NCBI GenBank assembly: GCA_009787625.1
Contig: WQSX01000020.1
Coordinates: 1 to 45,922 of the forward strand
Direction of reading: 5' to 3'
Length of the DNA: 45,922 nucleotides
Source of the DNA: Oscillospiraceae bacterium
GTDB taxonomy: Bacteria > Bacillota > Clostridia > Oscillospirales > Oscillospiraceae
Positions within the stretch are counted from its first letter, which is position 1. The number at the start of each line of letters is the position of its first letter. Both the position numbers and the translations under genes were made by a program. Under the pieces are notes generated by a model. That model was not told the origin of the DNA. It did no database searches and saw nothing but the letters and a program-made list of their open reading frames with translations. Shown here one piece after another: positions 1 through 9,002 of the stretch.

Positions 1-158
1 TTTGTTGAATCGCTAATGCCCTTAACGGCACCGGTGTCATCTTTGCCAATAAAAAGCGTGCCACCATACGCATTTGCATAGCCGCATATCCATTTAAGAT
101 AGTCGTCATGCCACGACTCTTTCCATTCTATGTTTTGGTTTTCTTTTTTTGTTTCCAT
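1..158 (-). CDS. Schlafen/AlbA_2-domain protein, N-terminal part
   Basis: The gene runs off the left edge; only the first 52 codons are present. The start is the ATG at 158, preceded on the minus strand by AGGAG. The N-terminus reads NIEWKESWHDDYLKW then NAYGGTLFIGKDD, typical of the AlbA_2 (divergent AAA-4, Schlafen-like) domain, which binds nucleic acids or ATP and often sits in predicted transcriptional regulators or defence proteins. It is the last visible gene of the minus-strand block that begins near 5390. The family call is good; the function of this full-length protein cannot be judged. Confidence 0.8.
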   Translation of the reverse strand, partial: METKKENQNIEWKESWHDDYLKWICGYANAYGGTLFIGKDDTGAVKGISDST

Positions 159-186
159 GAAATTATGTCTCCTGACACTTTAGTTC

Positions 187-888
187 CTATTTTTTCAATT
201 TCGCCATCAACTCAGGTTGCGCTTGTATATAACGTAAATTCGCTTCTAAATCAATATATGCTTTGTGTCGATTATCGTTGAGACTAAAGACGAAAAAGTC
301 TATAGCAAGAAGAAACGCAAAAATTTGAATTATTGTACGAGCAGCTTTGATAATCACATCAGTCTCGCCAGACGAAAAAAACTGACCTAAAATAAAACCA
401 GTTGCGGGAAGTATGAACATAATAAAACGGTCTTTGGCCCACCTTCCGATTCGGATAAATTCGCTACGTTCTTTGTATGTTGCGCAATGATAGATGGCCC
501 ATTTCAGTCCCTCTTCACCAGCAAAATTAAGCTCATTGAGAGCGGCAATGAGTGGATCAATGTGTATTTCCCGATATTGCTCCCTAAGTTCACTGACGAA
601 CTTCTTATCCTTTATCTTACGTCTGTACAACTCAACAGCAAATCCACAAATAACAAGCACAATTGAACAAACCACAAAAAATGTTGAGGTCAAATTTATA
701 TTAGGTTTCAGATATAGAATATAAAATACAATAGCGCCAACTAGTGCTAAAAGCATAAAAATTAAAAGACTCCACTCTATTCTATTATTTTTTTCGTGGT
801 CTGCTTTGTCCTTATTAGCTTTCTTCGCTATTTTGTTAATAGCTTGCTTCACTTTGCCTTTGTATATCTTTAAAAAATATTCAAACAT
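187..888 (-). CDS. Hypothetical four-helix membrane protein
   Basis: I do not recognise a named family. The protein starts with a lysine-rich, probably helical segment, then has two membrane helices at about residues 40-60 and 67-88, a soluble stretch of about 70 residues, and two more hydrophobic helices near 158-175 and 183-205. I start it at the ATG at 888 because AGAGGG lies 7 nt upstream; a longer frame to 909 would put that site inside the gene. It lies between Schlafen-like and AbiJ-like genes on the same strand, so a membrane effector or sensor role in a defence block is possible, but this is inference from context only. Confidence 0.75.
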   Translation of the reverse strand: MFEYFLKIYKGKVKQAINKIAKKANKDKADHEKNNRIEWSLLIFMLLALVGAIVFYILYLKPNINLTSTFFVVCSIVLVICGFAVELYRRKIKDKKFVSELREQYREIHIDPLIAALNELNFAGEEGLKWAIYHCATYKERSEFIRIGRWAKDRFIMFILPATGFILGQFFSSGETDVIIKAARTIIQIFAFLLAIDFFVFSLNDNRHKAYIDLEANLRYIQAQPELMAKLKK

Positions 889-964
889 TGCAAGTCCCTC
901 TTTCTGCAAATATTTAAGATACTATCATTCACACGCACTGCGAGTGCTATTTTACTAAAGTTTT

Positions 965-1933
965 TCAAAAGGGCAAATCATCCGCATCCCATTCATTCAG
1001 ATTAAGTGCCGTATCGCTGTCTGTTGGCGTTGTTTCACTTTCATTCTGTTGTTGCTGCAAGTATAGGCCAGAAAGATACTTATTGAAAACAGCAGTAAGG
1101 TTTAAGATTAACTCGACTTCATTAGAGTCAATCTCTACAACTTGACTTCCTTGCCCATGCGCACCGCCAGGCTGACTTCTTCCGGCATTTACAGTGCCAA
1201 TGAGTTTAAAGAAATTATCTGCGAAACTAGCATATTGCCCGGGCAAAATATTTGATGTTCGCAATTTTTTGACGAGTTCACTTGTATTTGCAGGGCGGTT
1301 GTCGTTAACAACGGTTTTTATTGCACTTTCCAAAGACTTTTGCGATTCCTGTATGGAAGTCTTGTAATTTCCCATCTGAAACGCATTTCGAGCCTCACGA
1401 AACTCAGCAATAACACCACTCGCACCAAGATTTTCCAGTTGTTCAATTTGAACAGCAACTACCTCTTCTGCTATATAGAACGAATCAATCAACATAGCAG
1501 TTGCCTCAACGAATCGCCAATGTGAGCCATGAATTTTAAAAATATTATTTACTTGATTTTGCAGATTTTGCAAGAGTGTTTTGTTGTCATTCTCAACACA
1601 ATAAAGATATGCCTCTATACTATCCAGTACATCAGACGGAAAGCCGCGTTTTATTAAATCAAGCAATCTCATATCTGCGTACCTTGCTTTTGTAAATACA
1701 TCTTCTCTATCGAATGATTCTATACCCATAACTGTTTTCATATGGTCAAGCCCTAAATCATCATAGCCAATATAACCACCATACTCGCTTTCCCAAGCGT
1801 GGCTTCTTGCATGTTCAGCGAGCAAGAATGAGATTGACGTGCGTAATCTCCCCTCAAATGATAGATTATTTTTCCTTGTTTTATCAGAACTGAAAATCCA
1901 CGCCTTATGACGTTGCGAGAACAGTGGTTTCAT
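965..1933 (-). CDS. AbiJ-like abortive infection protein
   Basis: The N-terminus (FSQRH at residues 5-9, then a compact domain of about 110 residues) resembles AbiJ N-terminal domain 4. The C-terminal half has the helical Abi_C-like region ending in GGAHGQG at about residues 256-262, a signature of RiPP-free abortive-infection proteins that limit phage spread by harming the host. The extreme C-terminus is acidic and low complexity. The start at 1933 is chosen because GGAGG lies 5 nt upstream; a longer frame to 1963 lacks a site. It sits among membrane proteins and nucleases on a mobile element, consistent with defence cargo. The domain call rests on remembered family patterns, not on a search. 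Confidence 0.65.
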   Translation of the reverse strand: MKPLFSQRHKAWIFSSDKTRKNNLSFEGRLRTSISFLLAEHARSHAWESEYGGYIGYDDLGLDHMKTVMGIESFDREDVFTKARYADMRLLDLIKRGFPSDVLDSIEAYLYCVENDNKTLLQNLQNQVNNIFKIHGSHWRFVEATAMLIDSFYIAEEVVAVQIEQLENLGASGVIAEFREARNAFQMGNYKTSIQESQKSLESAIKTVVNDNRPANTSELVKKLRTSNILPGQYASFADNFFKLIGTVNAGRSQPGGAHGQGSQVVEIDSNEVELILNLTAVFNKYLSGLYLQQQQNESETTPTDSDTALNLNEWDADDLPF

Positions 1934-2014
1934 ACATACCTCCACCAGTGGCGAACATACCAAGCCTTTTTTGCTACCTTACTTGGAAAGCCTTAATTGT
2001 CATCAAATTATTCA

Positions 2015-2716
2015 TCATTGTATAACTCTGTTAATAAATCCTGAAACTATTGAAGTAAACTCGTCCCAACCAACAACAATCGTTATAACCGCAGAAAGGG
2101 AACCTGCAAGGGATATGATGCCGACAACGATCTTCACAATAAAACTGTTTTGCACATTTCGCAGCATCCTTTTTGACATTATTCCAAACTCAGAGATAAT
2201 CATAAGTGGAAAAGAGAGTATGAACCTCGCACCAGCCACAAGACATTTCACGGGATTAAGCATTTTTTTTCGCACTGCGCCTCGCCCTGAATGCAATCTA
2301 CCAAGATGCCTCATAAGCATATCTGCACAAGCACTCGCTTCATTCATTATATTCTTAACGTAAAACTCGTTTGCATAACCTGATGTTTCGGATAAGAACG
2401 CCTTCAACTTAGGTAAAAAATTCGGAAGTAATTGATAATTATTAATTGCTATTCCTCTAAGTGGATCGTGCATATATATAACACCATCATCGCCCAGTTC
2501 TGTTTGTATTTGTATTATGTCACGAGTAAGACTAGCATATGCCTCATTGTCGAAATCGCGTTGATCAAAAAGGGTATTGATAAATTTAACCAAGCTATCG
2601 CTATAACTGCCAGTAAATTCAATGCGCTTATTTAACTCATAATACCTTTTAGCGTTGACTATAAAACCAATGACTACAACACCAATGATAGCAAAAACTG
2701 CAATTAATCTATCCAT
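2015..2716 (-). CDS. Hypothetical protein with N- and C-terminal membrane helices
   Basis: No family recognised. There is one membrane helix at residues 1-20, a long soluble middle of about 130 residues rich in helix, and two hydrophobic stretches near residues 160-178 and 193-220. The start overlaps the end of the upstream 66-codon gene by 13 bases, so the two are translationally linked. The topology (anchored soluble domain with paired C-terminal helices) resembles many uncharacterised membrane partners in defence cassettes. It precedes the AbiJ-like gene in the direction of transcription. Confidence 0.7.
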   Translation of the reverse strand: MDRLIAVFAIIGVVVIGFIVNAKRYYELNKRIEFTGSYSDSLVKFINTLFDQRDFDNEAYASLTRDIIQIQTELGDDGVIYMHDPLRGIAINNYQLLPNFLPKLKAFLSETSGYANEFYVKNIMNEASACADMLMRHLGRLHSGRGAVRKKMLNPVKCLVAGARFILSFPLMIISEFGIMSKRMLRNVQNSFIVKIVVGIISLAGSLSAVITIVVGWDEFTSIVSGFINRVIQ

Positions 2717-2904
2717 ATAGTTAAAACCTTCACTCCTCCACCAACCCCCCGATACATCTCCATCAAAGCCGCAACACAGTCCGCTTCAGTAAAGTCTGCC
2801 GTCACGAGAAATCCGCATAACTTCCATAATCCATCCTGCGCCTTAATCGTCTCACCAAACAGTCCAGCAACATATGCAATGTAGCCAACGCCATCAATCA
2901 GCAT
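2704..2904 (-). CDS. Small hypothetical protein
   Basis: A 66-residue acidic and hydrophobic protein with no recognised domain. I use the ATG at 2904, which has AGGTG 9 nt upstream; the GTG at 2916 lies within that same ribosome-binding sequence and is less likely. The 3' end overlaps the next gene by 13 bases. A promoter-like sequence at 2972-3000 points into it, so it may be the first gene of the 187-2904 transcript. Confidence 0.5.
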   Translation of the reverse strand: MLIDGVGYIAYVAGLFGETIKAQDGLWKLCGFLVTADFTEADCVAALMEMYRGVGGGVKVLTIWID

Positions 2905-2971
2905 AACTTTATTCACCTAAATGCGAAGTCATGACATCTTGATTCTTGACAACACGACCAATAGTGTATCT

Positions 2972-3000
2972 ATAGTAATATAGACACAATGATACCACAA
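2972..3000 (-). promoter_or_regulatory. Candidate promoter for the 187-2904 gene block
   Basis: On the minus strand TTGTGG (2995-3000) is followed after 17 bases by TACTAT (2972-2977). The region also contains an imperfect dyad of the form TCTATA-GTAA-TATAGA overlapping the -10, which could be an operator. It lies in the 159-bp gap between 2916 and 3076. Confidence 0.35.
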
Positions 3001-3075
3001 TATCATGGGAATTAAAAGACTAAATTTGCTGATTGATGCTCAGTCGGAGAGAGTTTTGTAATGCCGATATACTAT

Positions 3076-4365
3076 TTAAAAATCAAAAGGCACACCGTCT
3101 TTATGCAATTCCGCCTTATCCGAGTATTCAAAAAAAGCATCAGGCTTTAAAGTGTGAATAGGTACAATTTTTTTCGGATCTAATCCGTCAATCAGGCGGC
3201 GAATATCTGAAATCTTAGCGTGACCGCTTGTGTGTTTATGAGTAATCCGAAAACCGCGCTCAACAAGCCATTTTTCAAAATCTTGCTGATAATGCTTTTC
3301 CCTATAACCTTCCCACATTGAATAAATAAAAGTTCCATTATTAAGATTGCACTTACTTAAATCAATTTTCATAGAGGGTCTAACAAGCATAACGATTTCA
3401 TTTTGCATGGATTCAACCTTTTCTTTGGGAATATGAAACGCTGAAAAGCGTTTTGCATATTCCGCTCCAATTTTATCAAAAATCTTTTGCGTGAGAAAAT
3501 ATGGATAAAAGACTTTTAGTTTATCATATGACGGGTAGGGGATTTTGTTGCCAAGAGCGTGAAGTTCATGCAAGATATTTGCGGTATATACGTCAACTAC
3601 AAATGTTTTGCCCAACTGTAGTGTGGCACGGTAAAAACTGACTATTCTGTCAATGTTCTGACTCGATGACTGAAAAAGCGTGATTCCGCTCTGATTTTTT
3701 ATTTGCTCAACAATTTGACCTTCAAGCTCATCTTCAGATATAGTGAGTTCGTCACTTCTCGAAACCATTGAACCTTCTGTAAACAACACATCTGCTTGTT
3801 TTGTCGCTTGTCTTATAAAGCTATCAAGACACTTTGCTTTTCGTCCATGTCCTCTAAAATCGCCGGAGTAGATTGCTGTTTTCCCCTCCGCATGAATTTC
3901 AAAAGCTGCGGCATCAAAAGCAGAGTGATCCATTAGGTATGGCTTGATAGTAAACTTGCCAATTTCAAAAGCCTCATACATTTTGAAAATCCGAGAATTC
4001 ATCGGGTACTCATCAACTATTTTAAAAGTTTGTGATACTTCAATTAGTGTTTTAGTTCCCAAAGACATATAAATAGGAATATCAGAATGGACGTACTTCA
4101 ACAGTCCATAATGGTCAAGGTGGGCGTGGGAAATTATTATGCCGCCAAAAGCAGGGTTATCCCACTGATACAGTCCCTCGACAGTCGGCAATACTCCGAG
4201 GCTCAATAGTTCATCATGTGGTAGCTTTGACACTTTTTCATCAATTGGGTCTCCGTTCAGGAATAAAGGAAACCCCGCATCAAGTAAGATGCGAGATTTT
4301 CCGCTCGATAATTCAATCAGCGTGCCTCCGATTTCTTTCGTACCTCTATAGATTACAGCATTCAT
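3076..4365 (-). CDS. MBL-fold (RNase J/beta-CASP-like) hydrolase
   Basis: This 429-residue protein carries metallo-beta-lactamase motifs: HAHLDH at 80-85, His147 in MDHSAFD, and the SGDFRGHG segment at 167-174 that supplies the bridging Asp. The C-terminal HTSGHA (378-383) and PIHT (around 404) match the late motifs of RNase J-type nucleases. The family cleaves RNA or DNA phosphodiesters with two zinc ions. It is shorter than RNase J (about 550 residues) and lacks its C-terminal domain. It begins 2 bases after the PD-(D/E)XK-like gene, so the two surely share a transcript and probably act together. The metal-hydrolase call is firm; nuclease activity is inferred. Confidence 0.85.
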   Translation of the reverse strand: MNAVIYRGTKEIGGTLIELSSGKSRILLDAGFPLFLNGDPIDEKVSKLPHDELLSLGVLPTVEGLYQWDNPAFGGIIISHAHLDHYGLLKYVHSDIPIYMSLGTKTLIEVSQTFKIVDEYPMNSRIFKMYEAFEIGKFTIKPYLMDHSAFDAAAFEIHAEGKTAIYSGDFRGHGRKAKCLDSFIRQATKQADVLFTEGSMVSRSDELTISEDELEGQIVEQIKNQSGITLFQSSSQNIDRIVSFYRATLQLGKTFVVDVYTANILHELHALGNKIPYPSYDKLKVFYPYFLTQKIFDKIGAEYAKRFSAFHIPKEKVESMQNEIVMLVRPSMKIDLSKCNLNNGTFIYSMWEGYREKHYQQDFEKWLVERGFRITHKHTSGHAKISDIRRLIDGLDPKKIVPIHTLKPDAFFEYSDKAELHKDGVPFDF

Positions 4366-4367
4366 AT

Positions 4368-5390
4368 TTATTCATTAACCTCTTCAAATAATGGATACCT
4401 AATTGCTTTTGCAAACTCAATCCCTTTTATATCACAATTTTGCAACTCTGCAAAAGCGTCATCTAACTTGCCGTGCTTTTTTTCTGTAAGAATATATGCC
4501 ACGACAGAATCGATCTTGGCTTGAGTCAACTGCGTATAACCTCTATAAAACTCGCCATCTTTTTTGTATCGTAATAGCTCAGCGGATTCCTTCGTTTCCA
4601 AACGTCTACCACAGAGCATATCATTTATAAAACAGGCGTAAAAAAATACTTCTGATAAAACTCCAAGATCTGTATTACTCTTAACTTTCAACTCAATTAA
4701 GTGAAATACACTACCACTAAGACCCCAAATGTCAATGGCAGCTTTATCACTCGGGAAAATGGCATTGTCAGTTTTTACTCCTCCCTCAAACAATCCAACA
4801 GGAAGTTGTTGATAAAACTTGCCAATATCCGTACCAAGCATTAAGTTCAATCTGCTATTGTTTTTATCTTTTGTTAGCCGCATTTCCATGACTGCTTCAT
4901 GACTTTTTTCGTCTGGTTCCTTTGGCTCGGACAGAGGGGCGTTTATAAATAATTCTTTCGTGAGTTCCGTTTTCTCAAAGGCTTTTATTTTATCTTGCAG
5001 TTCAGCAGAAATGTCGAACCATTCAAAACCTTTGTTAAAACACAGAACCCGATACAGAAAACGGTTGTAATGGCGTTTTTCATTTTTATCCATTTTGTAT
5101 TTATGTTCTTTTTCTGCTAATATAACTCGTGCATATCCCGCCGATTTTACTACTAAAGACCATGCTTCAAATGCTGCAAAATTATGCTGCATGTTTTTAG
5201 TTGCGGCACTTTGACTTATAGTGATTTTAAAGGTATTGCTATCTTCCTCAAATTGGATTTCCTCTTTATCGCTTGGTAACTCACTTGGTTTAATTTTCGT
5301 TAAGTCTGACACAATGGAAACCTCCGATTTCACTTGCAATCGCGGAACAATTTTGTCTATTTTATCATTTTGTAAGTCAAATTGCAACAA
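4368..5390 (-). CDS. PD-(D/E)XK-like protein paired with the MBL hydrolase
   Basis: The C-terminal half contains AAIDIWG, then a short beta-turn and HLIELKVKSN: Asp220, Glu233 and Lys235 in the D-x(n)-E-x-K arrangement of PD-(D/E)XK nucleases. The N-terminal 160 residues match nothing I recognise. The start is TTG at 5390, supported by AAGGT 5 nt upstream. It is the first gene of a two-gene transcript with the MBL-fold hydrolase. The nuclease fold is inferred from the motif and the predicted strand pattern around it. A role in cutting or sensing foreign DNA would fit the surrounding cargo. Confidence 0.7.
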   Translation of the reverse strand: MLQFDLQNDKIDKIVPRLQVKSEVSIVSDLTKIKPSELPSDKEEIQFEEDSNTFKITISQSAATKNMQHNFAAFEAWSLVVKSAGYARVILAEKEHKYKMDKNEKRHYNRFLYRVLCFNKGFEWFDISAELQDKIKAFEKTELTKELFINAPLSEPKEPDEKSHEAVMEMRLTKDKNNSRLNLMLGTDIGKFYQQLPVGLFEGGVKTDNAIFPSDKAAIDIWGLSGSVFHLIELKVKSNTDLGVLSEVFFYACFINDMLCGRRLETKESAELLRYKKDGEFYRGYTQLTQAKIDSVVAYILTEKKHGKLDDAFAELQNCDIKGIEFAKAIRYPLFEEVNE

Positions 5391-5527
5391 GTGTTACCTT
5401 ACGATTGCATATGCAGTGAAGCTATTGTGCAATATGTCAAAAGAGACACTATAGCTCCACAAGTCAAATATGGCTTTTAGCTGTTACACCTACAGAATAT
5501 GTCATGGCGCAATTTGATGCAAGAGAA

Positions 5528-6979
5528 TCATCTTTCAAAATGCTTTGCTCTGCGCATAATTTTTTGCTTTTGCAAAATCGGCACAACTTCCCGCACAAGC
5601 TTCTCCGCACTGCGCCGCAAATTTTCCACAACCTTAATTTCATCCTTCAAACCATAAAACTTCTCCCCAAGCACAACCCTCTCAGCACCCAAAGCTTTCA
5701 TCTCAGCCCGCCAAGCCTTAATAGGAATTTTAGTTCTGCCATTTACGACACCTGCAAAATAATCAAAAGCTTTCCTGTAAGCATTGATTTCAGTTTTATA
5801 CTTCGCAACATAAGCGTCATACTGCTTACCCTTAAAACTATTCAATTTCAACGCAACAGCCTTATACTGTTGCATAATATCATAATTGGCAATATGCGAC
5901 CCCAAAGTCTCCAACCGCTTGTCAATTCTTTTCACATCACCAGCAAGTTGCCGCGATTCATCAAACATCTGCTCTGCTTTTTCAGTAAGCTCCGAAAAAT
6001 CCCGTATATTATTCTCTCTCAAAAACTCAAAACTACTCGCCATAGCTTGCAAGTTAGCAAGTTTTTGACTATAAATAAGAAAGTTACGCCAATCAGCCTG
6101 ACTATTCGCAACATCAATCATAGACGGCACACCCTCAAGTGGCTGTGAATACAAATAATTCTTCTCTTTGCGGATACGTGCTGTAAGCTGTCGAATTTCA
6201 CTATTGAGCGAATGTATTTTCCGATTCCTATCTCCAAACTCTGCGCGGATTCCACGTCTCTCCATTCTATAAGCCTCTTGCCCCAAATGAATTGTAGGAA
6301 TTTGCTCTTTACCTTGCCGCTCATAACTTCGATGGTCTACTCGCTCCGCTAAACTATTTTCCTCCAAATACTTATTAACAGACTTCGCCCAAGACTTACG
6401 CCAAATTTCCGCATTATCTCGATTGTTCCAATCAGTGGATTCCACAGAGCGGCATTTGTATGTCTCTTTCTTCGGATCATAAATTTTATTACCATTACTA
6501 TCAAAAATATACTCTTTCCTCTGCTTGCTACCCCAAGTACCATTTTCATTTATAGGTCTGACTGTGCAGAGAACATGCGCATGAGGATTCCCAGAGCCTG
6601 TGTCATGAATACAGACATCAGCACACATACCTTTGTCAACAAAGTTTTCCCTTACATATTCTCGCACTAATTCAATGTTTTGCTCTCTGCTAAGTTCCAC
6701 AGGCAGGGCAATTTCAATCTCACGGGCAAGTACAGAATTTTTTGCTTTCTCGACAGTTTCAACGGCGTTCCACAAAGTAGACCTGTCAAAGTATTCTCTT
6801 GGTGCATGGCTTGGCAACATTATTTCAGTATGCACAATACCACGTTTATGCGAGTAATCATGGGTCAGTCCATCATATTCATTTGTAATACAAGTACCCG
6901 CTCTATAAGCTGCGGCGGCTACTGCTGATTTTCCTTTTCCACGACTTACAATTTTTAAGCTCATATGAAATATCGCCAC
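5528..6979 (-). CDS. MobA/MobL-family relaxase (MOBQ type)
   Basis: Residues 9-26 read KIVSRGKGKSAVAAAAY, the hallmark start of MobA/MobL relaxases; Tyr25 is the conserved catalytic-region tyrosine. His125 with NPHAHVL (His133, His135) forms the metal-binding histidine motif. The protein would nick oriT and lead conjugative mobilisation of the element. The C-terminal 250 residues are charged coiled coil, normal for the family. At 483 residues it is near the lower end of usual length. No type IV secretion genes are in the window, so the element would be mobilisable rather than self-transmissible. A DUF3847 gene that usually neighbours such relaxases is on the same strand but 16 kb away. Confidence 0.93.
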   Translation of the reverse strand: MAIFHMSLKIVSRGKGKSAVAAAAYRAGTCITNEYDGLTHDYSHKRGIVHTEIMLPSHAPREYFDRSTLWNAVETVEKAKNSVLAREIEIALPVELSREQNIELVREYVRENFVDKGMCADVCIHDTGSGNPHAHVLCTVRPINENGTWGSKQRKEYIFDSNGNKIYDPKKETYKCRSVESTDWNNRDNAEIWRKSWAKSVNKYLEENSLAERVDHRSYERQGKEQIPTIHLGQEAYRMERRGIRAEFGDRNRKIHSLNSEIRQLTARIRKEKNYLYSQPLEGVPSMIDVANSQADWRNFLIYSQKLANLQAMASSFEFLRENNIRDFSELTEKAEQMFDESRQLAGDVKRIDKRLETLGSHIANYDIMQQYKAVALKLNSFKGKQYDAYVAKYKTEINAYRKAFDYFAGVVNGRTKIPIKAWRAEMKALGAERVVLGEKFYGLKDEIKVVENLRRSAEKLVREVVPILQKQKIMRRAKHFER

Positions 6980-7062
6980 TCAGTAGCACCACCTTTCTCA
7001 TTTCATAAATTTTCGACCGACAGGTTATAATCAAACTATAAACCCCAATTTGCAGAAAACGA

Positions 7063-7101
7063 AAAATCGCCTAAAATCAAGTATTTAGACGATTTTCTTT
7101 T
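7063..7101. terminator. Bidirectional rho-independent terminator
   Basis: AAAATCGCCTAAA (7063-7075) pairs with TTTAGACGATTTT (7084-7096) with one mismatch. T-rich tracts follow on both strands, so it can end the integrase transcript (minus) and any rightward read-through. It marks the left boundary of the nested element. Confidence 0.7.
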
Positions 7102-7167
7102 CATATTGTTTCATGCTTATTGAAAACTTTAGTGTTAATTAATGTGTTAAAGTTGCAATGACATGTG

Positions 7168-8301
7168 TTAATTGAAATATGCAGATAGTTTCTCCACCGC
7201 ACTCTTTTTCTCGTGATCAGATACGTGACTGTAAATTTGAGCTGTTATGTTTATGTTGGTATGCCCCATGAGCCTTGATGCGTCCAAAATTGATACACCC
7301 TGCCTTGCGAGGATTGTACAGAAAGTGTGTCTCAAACTATGCACCGTACAACCTTGCGTTATGTCCAATCTTTCACACAGTCGCTTAAATGCTCTCAAAA
7401 ACTCAGCACAGTAGCGGTATTCGTCAGTGTCGGATGGAAACAGTATAAAATCTCCATTCATAGTTACAATTTTAGTTCTGTCGCCTAGGTATGCAATGTA
7501 TTTATTGAGCAAGCCACGTATTTCAGCAAGCAACGGAACCCGTCTTATGCTTCCTACTGTTTTTGTGTCTGATACAACAGGCTGATATTCGCCATTCACC
7601 TTCAGGCGCTTGACAGTTTTGTTTACCGTCACCATTGCGTCTTTAAAATCAATATCTTTGTAGGTCAATGCCAATAGCTCACCGCTTCTCAGCCCGGTAA
7701 AAGCACAAAAGACAAATGGAAAAATTTTTATATCTTCTTGTGCAGCAGCAATTAACTTTTGCACGTCTGCATCCGACAGTGCAGTGTTGACCTCGACTTT
7801 CTCAGGCACTTTCGGGAGTTCGACGGATAGAAGAGGATTTTTTACTAAAATATCCGCTTTTAAGCAATACCTGAAAAATATACGCATAATCTTATATACT
7901 CGACGCACATTCGATGCCGAAATTCTCTCAAGCATGGCGTTGAAACAGGCCTGTATGTTGGCTCCTCTGATTTCTGCCAAACGCATACCAGCAAGCTCGC
8001 AACTTGCTATGTGTAGACGGTGGAATGCTTTGTACCCAGTATATGTAGAAATGCTCACCGATGAGCGATGTACATGCTCAAGCCAATGTTCGAAAGCATT
8101 TGCAAATGTTGCCTTGTCATAATCGATCGCCAGACCTTGTTTTAATCCGCTCAAGTATTCGTCTCGCTTGTTCTCAGCATCTTTCTTTGAGACTCCGTAG
8201 AACTGCTTGCGAATAGGCTTGCCGTCCGGCTTTTTGCCGATGGTGGCAGTAACTCTGAAATATTCGCTTCCGTTTACGCTAAAATTCGTTTTTCTTGGCA
8301 T
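7168..8301 (-). CDS. int: Tyrosine recombinase / integrase of the nested element
   Basis: An N-terminal Arm-type DNA-binding region is followed by a SAM-like core-binding domain and the catalytic domain. Catalytic residues are visible: Arg205 in FTGLRSGE, His321 and Arg324 in HSLRHTFCT, His347 in LMGHTN and the nucleophile Tyr357 in QIYSH. I start it at ATG 8301 because AGAGGTG lies 7 nt upstream; a TTG at 8307 is less well placed. Typical of integrative elements and phages of Firmicutes. It is the leftmost gene of the 7.1-21.1 kb element and is transcribed outward. Confidence 0.93.
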   Translation of the reverse strand: MPRKTNFSVNGSEYFRVTATIGKKPDGKPIRKQFYGVSKKDAENKRDEYLSGLKQGLAIDYDKATFANAFEHWLEHVHRSSVSISTYTGYKAFHRLHIASCELAGMRLAEIRGANIQACFNAMLERISASNVRRVYKIMRIFFRYCLKADILVKNPLLSVELPKVPEKVEVNTALSDADVQKLIAAAQEDIKIFPFVFCAFTGLRSGELLALTYKDIDFKDAMVTVNKTVKRLKVNGEYQPVVSDTKTVGSIRRVPLLAEIRGLLNKYIAYLGDRTKIVTMNGDFILFPSDTDEYRYCAEFLRAFKRLCERLDITQGCTVHSLRHTFCTILARQGVSILDASRLMGHTNINITAQIYSHVSDHEKKSAVEKLSAYFN

Positions 8302-8368
8302 GAGCAATCACCTCTTTTAATCTCGATATTGACAGATAGGCATATATGCAAAAATGGGGCATATGCCG

Positions 8369-8680
8369 TTATTCGTAATGTGTCCACATCCTCAAAACAT
8401 GCACGATGCCTTTGTATGGCGCGCCTGTTTCGTCCAACAAATTATCCGCATTTGGCTGAACATCGTAAATATAACGGTGTTGTTCGTTTATGCGGCGAGA
8501 ATAGCATCCAAGTAAGTCGCCTACCAGCTTTTCATACGGCGGCGGATTTTGGTATGGGTTACTACGGCATATAGCGGTAAACTCCCATGCTTTCCGCGCA
8601 TACGATGCCCCGGCACGTTTTAATTTGCTCAAGTCCTTGGTTGCTTGCCTTGAAAGTATGACCTTATACACCAAAATCAA
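8369..8680 (-). CDS. yoeB: YoeB/Txe-family mRNA-cleaving toxin
   Basis: A RelE-superfamily toxin of YoeB type, which cleaves mRNA on the ribosome. It has the conserved core EKLVGDLLGCYSRRIN, EQHRYIYDV, and a C-terminal His-Tyr pair (WTHYE). At 103 residues it is longer than YoeB (84), mainly because of an insertion before the last strand. Its start lies inside the 3' end of the antitoxin gene (17-base overlap), the usual operon order of antitoxin then toxin. Confidence 0.88.
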   Translation of the reverse strand: MILVYKVILSRQATKDLSKLKRAGASYARKAWEFTAICRSNPYQNPPPYEKLVGDLLGCYSRRINEQHRYIYDVQPNADNLLDETGAPYKGIVHVLRMWTHYE

Positions 8681-8921
8681 CCTCCGATGCGTCTATGCCG
8701 TCCGCTAACAGTTCAGCCGATGCGTCTTTTATAGATTGCACCATGCCGGGGATTGAATGCAAGTAAAGCGTTTCCTGTATGCCACTCCAGTTCTCCATGC
8801 TCAGCAGTACAGCAACCTTGCTATCGTCTGTAACAATTGTGACAGGTTCATCGAAGCGTATCACGCTGTCAATTACATCGTTGAAATCCTTTTGCGCCGT
8901 GTTGGCTGTTATGTGTCTCAT
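8664..8921 (-). CDS. yefM: YefM/Phd-family antitoxin
   Basis: This 85-residue protein has the YefM/Phd N-terminal fold (MRHITANTAQKDFNDVID, then VTIVTDDSKVAVLLSMENW). It binds YoeB and represses their shared promoter. A GAGGT ribosome site sits 7 nt before the ATG at 8921. It lies between the integrase and the type I toxin locus; such modules stabilise integrated elements. Confidence 0.9.
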   Translation of the reverse strand: MRHITANTAQKDFNDVIDSVIRFDEPVTIVTDDSKVAVLLSMENWSGIQETLYLHSIPGMVQSIKDASAELLADGIDASEVDFGV

Positions 8922-8967
8922 GCTCTTTACCTCATCTTTCGCTTGTATCTCCTAAAAGAATTCATCA

Positions 8968-8996
8968 TTGACAATTTCAGTTGCCGGGGTTATAAT
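8968..8996 (+). promoter_or_regulatory. Promoter of the antisense RNA
   Basis: TTGACA (8968-8973), a 17-base spacer and TATAAT (8991-8996): a perfect sigma-A consensus. No plus-strand ORF follows it. Transcription would start near 9003 and run into the 3' part of the convergent toxin gene. Confidence 0.8.
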
Positions 8997-9002
8997 TAGG
9001 GT

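Noticed and set aside
5504-6148. A 214-codon plus-strand ORF opposite the relaxase
   Set aside because: Antisense shadow of the relaxase coiled-coil region; no ribosome site and no family.
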